This document shows, one piece after another, positions 60,489-64,000 of a stretch of 64,000 bases of DNA. This DNA comes from Lampropedia cohaerens. GTDB taxonomy: Bacteria; Pseudomonadota; Gammaproteobacteria; Burkholderiales; Burkholderiaceae_C. The stretch covers positions 62,001-126,000 of the forward strand of contig NZ_LBNQ01000022.1 in assembly GCF_001005215.1 (NCBI RefSeq), read 5' to 3'. The stretch's first letter is position 1; every line of letters starts with the position of its first letter. The notes beneath the pieces were generated by a model, which did no database searches, was not told where the DNA came from, and saw only the letters and a list, made by a program, of their open reading frames with translations. The position numbers and the translations under genes were made by a program.

Positions 60489-61628
60489 ATGTTGTGGGAT
60501 GTATTTTGTCAGGTCGTTGACAACTATGGTGACGCCGGGTTTTGCTGGCGCCTGACGCAGGAGCTCGCCGCCAGGGGCCAGCGGGTGCGCCTGTGGATCG
60601 ATGATCCCGCACCGCTGCAGTGGCTGGCCGGACCGCGTGTACATCGCGATGCGGCCATTGAAGTGTTGGATTGGCAATACGCCAGCAATCCACACGCCAT
60701 GCAGGTTATGCACGCGCCCGATGTGTTGATCGAGGCCTATGGCTGCGCCATCCCGGATGCCTATCTCTCAGCGTTGGCACGGCTGCATGCCGGCGGGCAG
60801 CGCTGGCCGGTTTGGCTGAACGTGGAATACCTCTCGGCAGAGCCCTATGTCGAGCGGATGCACGGCTTGCCATCGCCGGTTATGGCAGGGCCTGCGGCCG
60901 GGCAATGCAAGACCTTCATCTATCCCGGTTTTACGCCAGCCACTGGCGGCTTGCTGCGCGAACGGAATCTGGCTGCGCGGATTGCCGCGCATGACCGCAT
61001 GGCGTGGCGGCGTGGACTTCTGGATAAGGCTGACATACCGTTGGCGCAGGCAGAGCAGGGCCTGTGGGTGAGCCTGTTTTGCTACGAGCCTGCCTGCCTG
61101 CCGGACTGGCTGCAGCAGTGGGCCGCAGCCAGCACACCCGTGCACCTTGTTGCGGCGGCAGGGCGTTCGCAGCGGTGGCTGCGCCAGTGCTGGCTGGAGC
61201 GCTTCGGGGGGGGGGATAGCACGCTCCACACCCTCGATACATTCCAGCGTGGCGCGCTGACGGTGCATTGCCAGCCATTCCTGGAGCAGCCCGCGTTTGA
61301 CCACATGCTGTGGTCCTGCGACCTGAACGTCGTCCGCGGCGAGGAGTCCATGGTGCGCGCGCTGTGGGCCGCAGTTCCGCTGCTGTGGCACATCTACCCG
61401 CAGGAGGATCATGCCCATGAGGCCAAGCTGCTGGCCTGGCTGGACCGCCTGGAGATACAAGGCGCGTGGCGCACGGCCAACCTGACCCTCAACGGCCTGC
61501 ACGACGATGGCGCTGCGCCTGAGCTGACCCAGGTGCGGCGCTGGCATTCGCACGCAACCGCCACCGCACGGCGGTTGCACCGACTGCCTGAGCTGATCGA
61601 TACGCTGATGGCGCGAACCCGCTCCTGA
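60489..61628 (+). CDS. earP: EF-P arginine rhamnosyltransferase EarP
   Basis: A 379-residue GT-B glycosyltransferase (formerly DUF2331) that transfers rhamnose from TDP-rhamnose to a conserved arginine of EF-P, which helps ribosomes pass polyproline stretches. The N-terminal VVDNYGDAGFCWRL contains the two catalytic aspartates (D11, D15), and the C-terminal NVVRGEESMVRALWA carries the conserved glutamate region for the nucleotide sugar. In many genomes earP lies beside efp; here efp is not in the window and parC follows instead. It starts only 39 bp from uvrC on the other strand. Confidence 0.95.
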   Translation: MLWDVFCQVVDNYGDAGFCWRLTQELAARGQRVRLWIDDPAPLQWLAGPRVHRDAAIEVLDWQYASNPHAMQVMHAPDVLIEAYGCAIPDAYLSALARLHAGGQRWPVWLNVEYLSAEPYVERMHGLPSPVMAGPAAGQCKTFIYPGFTPATGGLLRERNLAARIAAHDRMAWRRGLLDKADIPLAQAEQGLWVSLFCYEPACLPDWLQQWAAASTPVHLVAAAGRSQRWLRQCWLERFGGGDSTLHTLDTFQRGALTVHCQPFLEQPAFDHMLWSCDLNVVRGEESMVRALWAAVPLLWHIYPQEDHAHEAKLLAWLDRLEIQGAWRTANLTLNGLHDDGAAPELTQVRRWHSHATATARRLHRLPELIDTLMARTRS

Positions 61629-61653
61629 TCGTCCGGTGGCCCGGGGGAACCCG

Positions 61654-61659
61654 TAGAAT
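61654..61659 (+). promoter_or_regulatory. Candidate -10 box for parC, 8 bp before the ATG
   Basis: TAGAAT ends exactly 8 bp before ATG 61668, the same spacing as TACAAT before dnaE. There is no Shine-Dalgarno between box and ATG and no clear -35. Confidence 0.45.
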
Positions 61660-61667
61660 TGCCCGCC

Positions 61668-64000
61668 ATGAGTGAAGAAGCCCCCCCGATTCGGAATAAC
61701 GCAGCTGATCTGCTGCAAGGCGACGTTGCCATGGCGCCACCACCGCCGCCGCAAGCGTCCGCCGCGCCGCCCCTGCACGAGGACGATGGGTCGTCCCTGG
61801 CCGCCTATGCGCAACGTGCTTACTTGGAGTATGCACTGTCGGTCGTCAAGGGCAGGGCGCTGCCCGATGTCGTTGACGGCCAGAAGCCGGTGCAGCGGCG
61901 CATCCTCTACACCATGGAGCAGATGGGCCTGGGCTACAGCGGCAACACCGCCGCAAAGCCAGTCAAATCCGCTCGTGTGGTGGGCGACGTGCTCGGTAAG
62001 TACCACCCGCATGGCGACAGCGCGGCCTACGACGCCTTGGTGCGCATGGCGCAGGACTTCTCGCAGCGCTACCCGCTCATCGACGGGCAAGGCAACTTCG
62101 GCAGCCGCGATGGCGATGGCGCAGCGGCGATGCGCTATACGGAGGCGCGCCTGGCCAAGATCACGCGGCTGCTGCTGCAGGAGATCGACCAGGGCACGGT
62201 CGACTTCGTGCCGAACTACGATGGCTCCTTTCAGGAGCCGCGTCAGCTGCCGGCGCGGCTGCCATTTACGCTGCTCAACGGCGCCAGCGGGATTGCGGTC
62301 GGCATGGCCACGGAAATTCCCAGCCACAACCTGCGCGAGGTGGCCGACGCGACGGTCGCATTGGTCAGGAACCCGAAACTGGCTGATGCGGAACTGTTCG
62401 CATTGATTCCGGGGCCGGATTTTCCGGGCGGTGGGCAGATCATCAGTGCTGCGAGCGACATCGCCGCCGCCTACCAGAGCGGGCGAGGCTCTATCAAGGT
62501 ACGCGCACGCTGGCAGACGGAGGAACTGGCGCGCGGCCAGTGGCAGCTGGTCGTCAATGAGCTGCCTCCCAACGTCAGCGCCCGTCGCATCCTCGAAGAA
62601 ATCGAGGAATTGATGAACCCCAAGGTCAAGGCCGGCAAGAAGGCCCTGACCCAGGAGCAAACGCAGCTGAAGGCAACCGTGCAGGCGGTGCTCGATAGCG
62701 TGCGCGACGAATCCAACAAGAACGCACCGGTGCGCCTGGTGATCGAGCCCAAGTCCAGCCGCGTCGACCCCCAGGAGCTGATCGGCACGCTACTGGTGCA
62801 CACCAGCCTGGAGACTTCGGTCAGCATTAACCTGACGATGGTGGGCATTGATGGCCGGCCCACGCAGAAATCGCTGCGTCAGATCCTCACCGAATGGATC
62901 GCCTTTCGCCAGACCACCATCACCCGGCGCAGCCAGCACCGCTTGGGCAAGGTGCGCGAGCGCATCCACATTCTGGAGGGGCGCCAGCTCATTTTGCTCA
63001 ACATTGATGAAGTGATCGCCATCATCCGCGAAAGCGACGAGCCCAGGGCCGCGCTGATGGGGCGCTTTCAACTCAGCGAGCGGCAGGCCGACGACATTCT
63101 GGAAATCCGCCTGCGTCAGCTTGCCCGTCTGGAAGCGATCAAGATCGAGCAGGAACTCTCCGAACTGCGCGCCGAGCAGGAAAAGCTTGAGGACATCATC
63201 GCCAACCCGAGCAGCCTCAAGCGGCTGATGATCAGGGAAATCGAGGCCGATGCGAAGGAATTTGCCGATGCACGCCGCACCCTGATCCAGGAGGAAAAGC
63301 GCGCCGTGGCCGAGGTCAAGGTACTCGACGAGCCGGTGACTGTCGTCGTGTCACAGAAAGGCTGGGTGCGCGCCCGCAGCGGCCATGGCCATGATCCGCA
63401 AAGCTTTCACTTCAAGTCCGGTGACGGTCTGTATGGCACGTTCGAGTGCCGCACCGTGGACGTCATGCTGGCCTTCGGCAGCAATGGGCGCGTGTATTCG
63501 CTGCCGGTTGCTGGCCTGCCGGGTGCGCGTGGGGATGGGCAGCCGCTGACGGCGCTGATCGAGCTGGAAAAGGGCACGGACCTGCTGCATTACTTCGCCG
63601 GTCCTGCCGAAGCGCAGCTGCTGCTGGCAGTCTCTGCCGGCTATGGGTTCATCGCCAAAGTCGCCAACATGGTCTCGCGGCACAAGGCCGGCAAGGCCTT
63701 CGTCACCATCGGCGAGGGAGAGCAGCTTTGCACGCCGTCCCACGTGGCACATGCGTCCGGGTCGGCGGAACTGCCGCCTGCCACCCACGTCTGCGCGGTC
63801 TCCGAAACAGGACGCATCCTGACCTTCCCGGTCGGCGAGGTGAAGATGCAGGCCAATGGAGGCCGGGGTGTGCAACTGCTCAGTCTGGAGCCCAAGGATG
63901 CACTGGCCGGCGCCGCGGCCTACACGCGCAGCGTCTCCATCCGTGGGATTGGCCGTGGCGGCAAGGCTCGCGAGGAAACACTGGAGATCCGCAGCCTCAA
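61668..64000 (+). CDS. parC: DNA topoisomerase IV subunit A (cut at the window edge)
   Basis: About 777 codons are visible, with no stop before the window end; ParC is normally about 750-780 residues, so it is nearly complete. Topoisomerase IV decatenates daughter chromosomes. A proline-rich N-terminal extension (about residues 21-40) precedes the breakage-reunion domain, with [26 protein letters not shown] (quinolone-resistance region; S118 equals E. coli Ser80, D122 sits at the Glu84 position) and the catalytic Y157 in [10 protein letters not shown]. The C-terminal part holds beta-pinwheel blades such as [15 protein letters not shown] 61668 is the family start. Confidence 0.95.
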   Translation, partial: MSEEAPPIRNNAADLLQGDVAMAPPPPPQASAAPPLHEDDGSSLAAYAQRAYLEYALSVVKGRALPDVVDGQKPVQRRILYTMEQMGLGYSGNTAAKPVKSARVVGDVLGKYHPHGDSAAYDALVRMAQDFSQRYPLIDGQGNFGSRDGDGAAAMRYTEARLAKITRLLLQEIDQGTVDFVPNYDGSFQEPRQLPARLPFTLLNGASGIAVGMATEIPSHNLREVADATVALVRNPKLADAELFALIPGPDFPGGGQIISAASDIAAAYQSGRGSIKVRARWQTEELARGQWQLVVNELPPNVSARRILEEIEELMNPKVKAGKKALTQEQTQLKATVQAVLDSVRDESNKNAPVRLVIEPKSSRVDPQELIGTLLVHTSLETSVSINLTMVGIDGRPTQKSLRQILTEWIAFRQTTITRRSQHRLGKVRERIHILEGRQLILLNIDEVIAIIRESDEPRAALMGRFQLSERQADDILEIRLRQLARLEAIKIEQELSELRAEQEKLEDIIANPSSLKRLMIREIEADAKEFADARRTLIQEEKRAVAEVKVLDEPVTVVVSQKGWVRARSGHGHDPQSFHFKSGDGLYGTFECRTVDVMLAFGSNGRVYSLPVAGLPGARGDGQPLTALIELEKGTDLLHYFAGPAEAQLLLAVSAGYGFIAKVANMVSRHKAGKAFVTIGEGEQLCTPSHVAHASGSAELPPATHVCAVSETGRILTFPVGEVKMQANGGRGVQLLSLEPKDALAGAAAYTRSVSIRGIGRGGKAREETLEIRSL

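Overview
The window is a high-GC (low to mid 60s % by eye, not computed) chromosomal segment of a betaproteobacterium. It most likely belongs to the Burkholderiales, of Alcaligenaceae-like type. This rests on gene families (large fused PurL, monomeric NADP-dependent isocitrate dehydrogenase, a MAKEELIE-type IF-1, EarP, a LapBCE-like secretion system) and on the TACAAT/TAGAAT -10 boxes just upstream of several genes. The genus cannot be fixed from sequence reading alone. I see 48 protein genes (one cut at each edge), three tRNAs and one TPP riboswitch. There is no CRISPR array, prophage, rRNA operon or complete IS element. It reads as core chromosome with a few accessory transport and secretion modules.

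Layout. 1-4.2 kb: a type I secretion cluster (3' end of a LapB-like ABC ATPase, LapC-like HlyD adaptor, an OmpA protein with a BamE-like domain, TolC-family channel). 4.5-12.6 kb, mostly minus strand: SelT/SelW-like protein, RlmJ, tRNA-Ser(GGA), a Pat-type acyl-CoA synthetase/acetyltransferase fusion, isocitrate dehydrogenase and RlmB. 12.8-22.5 kb, plus strand: PurL, a luciferase-like oxidoreductase, a Bcr/CflA exporter and a complete TRAP transporter. 22.5-25.1 kb, minus strand: thiM-thiE-thiD salvage operon behind a TPP riboswitch. 25.3-27.2 kb: thioredoxin and Rho. 27.3-32.2 kb, minus strand: a BMP/YufNOPQ-type nucleoside-like ABC importer, then infA. 33-36.6 kb, plus strand: nadK-recN-rapZ, tightly overlapped. 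36.7-39.4 kb: two different pirins and a convergent PP2C phosphatase. 40-51 kb: YoaA/DinG helicase, BamD, DnaE, a DUF1415 gene and a methyltransferase, a DUF4282 membrane protein, a RAYT-like transposase homologue lacking one HUH histidine, and exopolyphosphatase. 51.2-54.8 kb, minus strand: a ferric-iron ABC importer with a Fur-box-like site. 55-60.4 kb, minus strand: tRNA-His, PpiD, tRNA-Val, HU, PgsA, UvrC. 60.5-64 kb, plus strand: EarP and ParC (cut at the edge).

Functional grouping. Information processing is heavily represented: DnaE, ParC, HU, RecN, UvrC, YoaA, Rho, IF-1, RlmB, RlmJ, EarP. Envelope biogenesis is represented by BamD, PpiD, PgsA and the type I system. Four independent uptake or efflux modules (TRAP, BMP-ABC, Fe3+-ABC, Bcr-like MFS) give the region its metabolic colour. 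Many genes are packed with 4-bp ATGA overlaps. Convincing intrinsic terminators follow tRNA-Ser, icd, trxA, rho, tRNA-His and tRNA-Val.

The points I consider most worth a second look are the RAYT-like protein with an altered HUH motif, the OmpA/BamE-like fusion inside the type I secretion cluster, the Pat homologue that keeps a candidate phospho-histidine, several unexplained palindromes (upstream of icd, rho and the BMP importer), and identical -10-to-ATG spacing for dnaE and parC that suggests leaderless transcripts.
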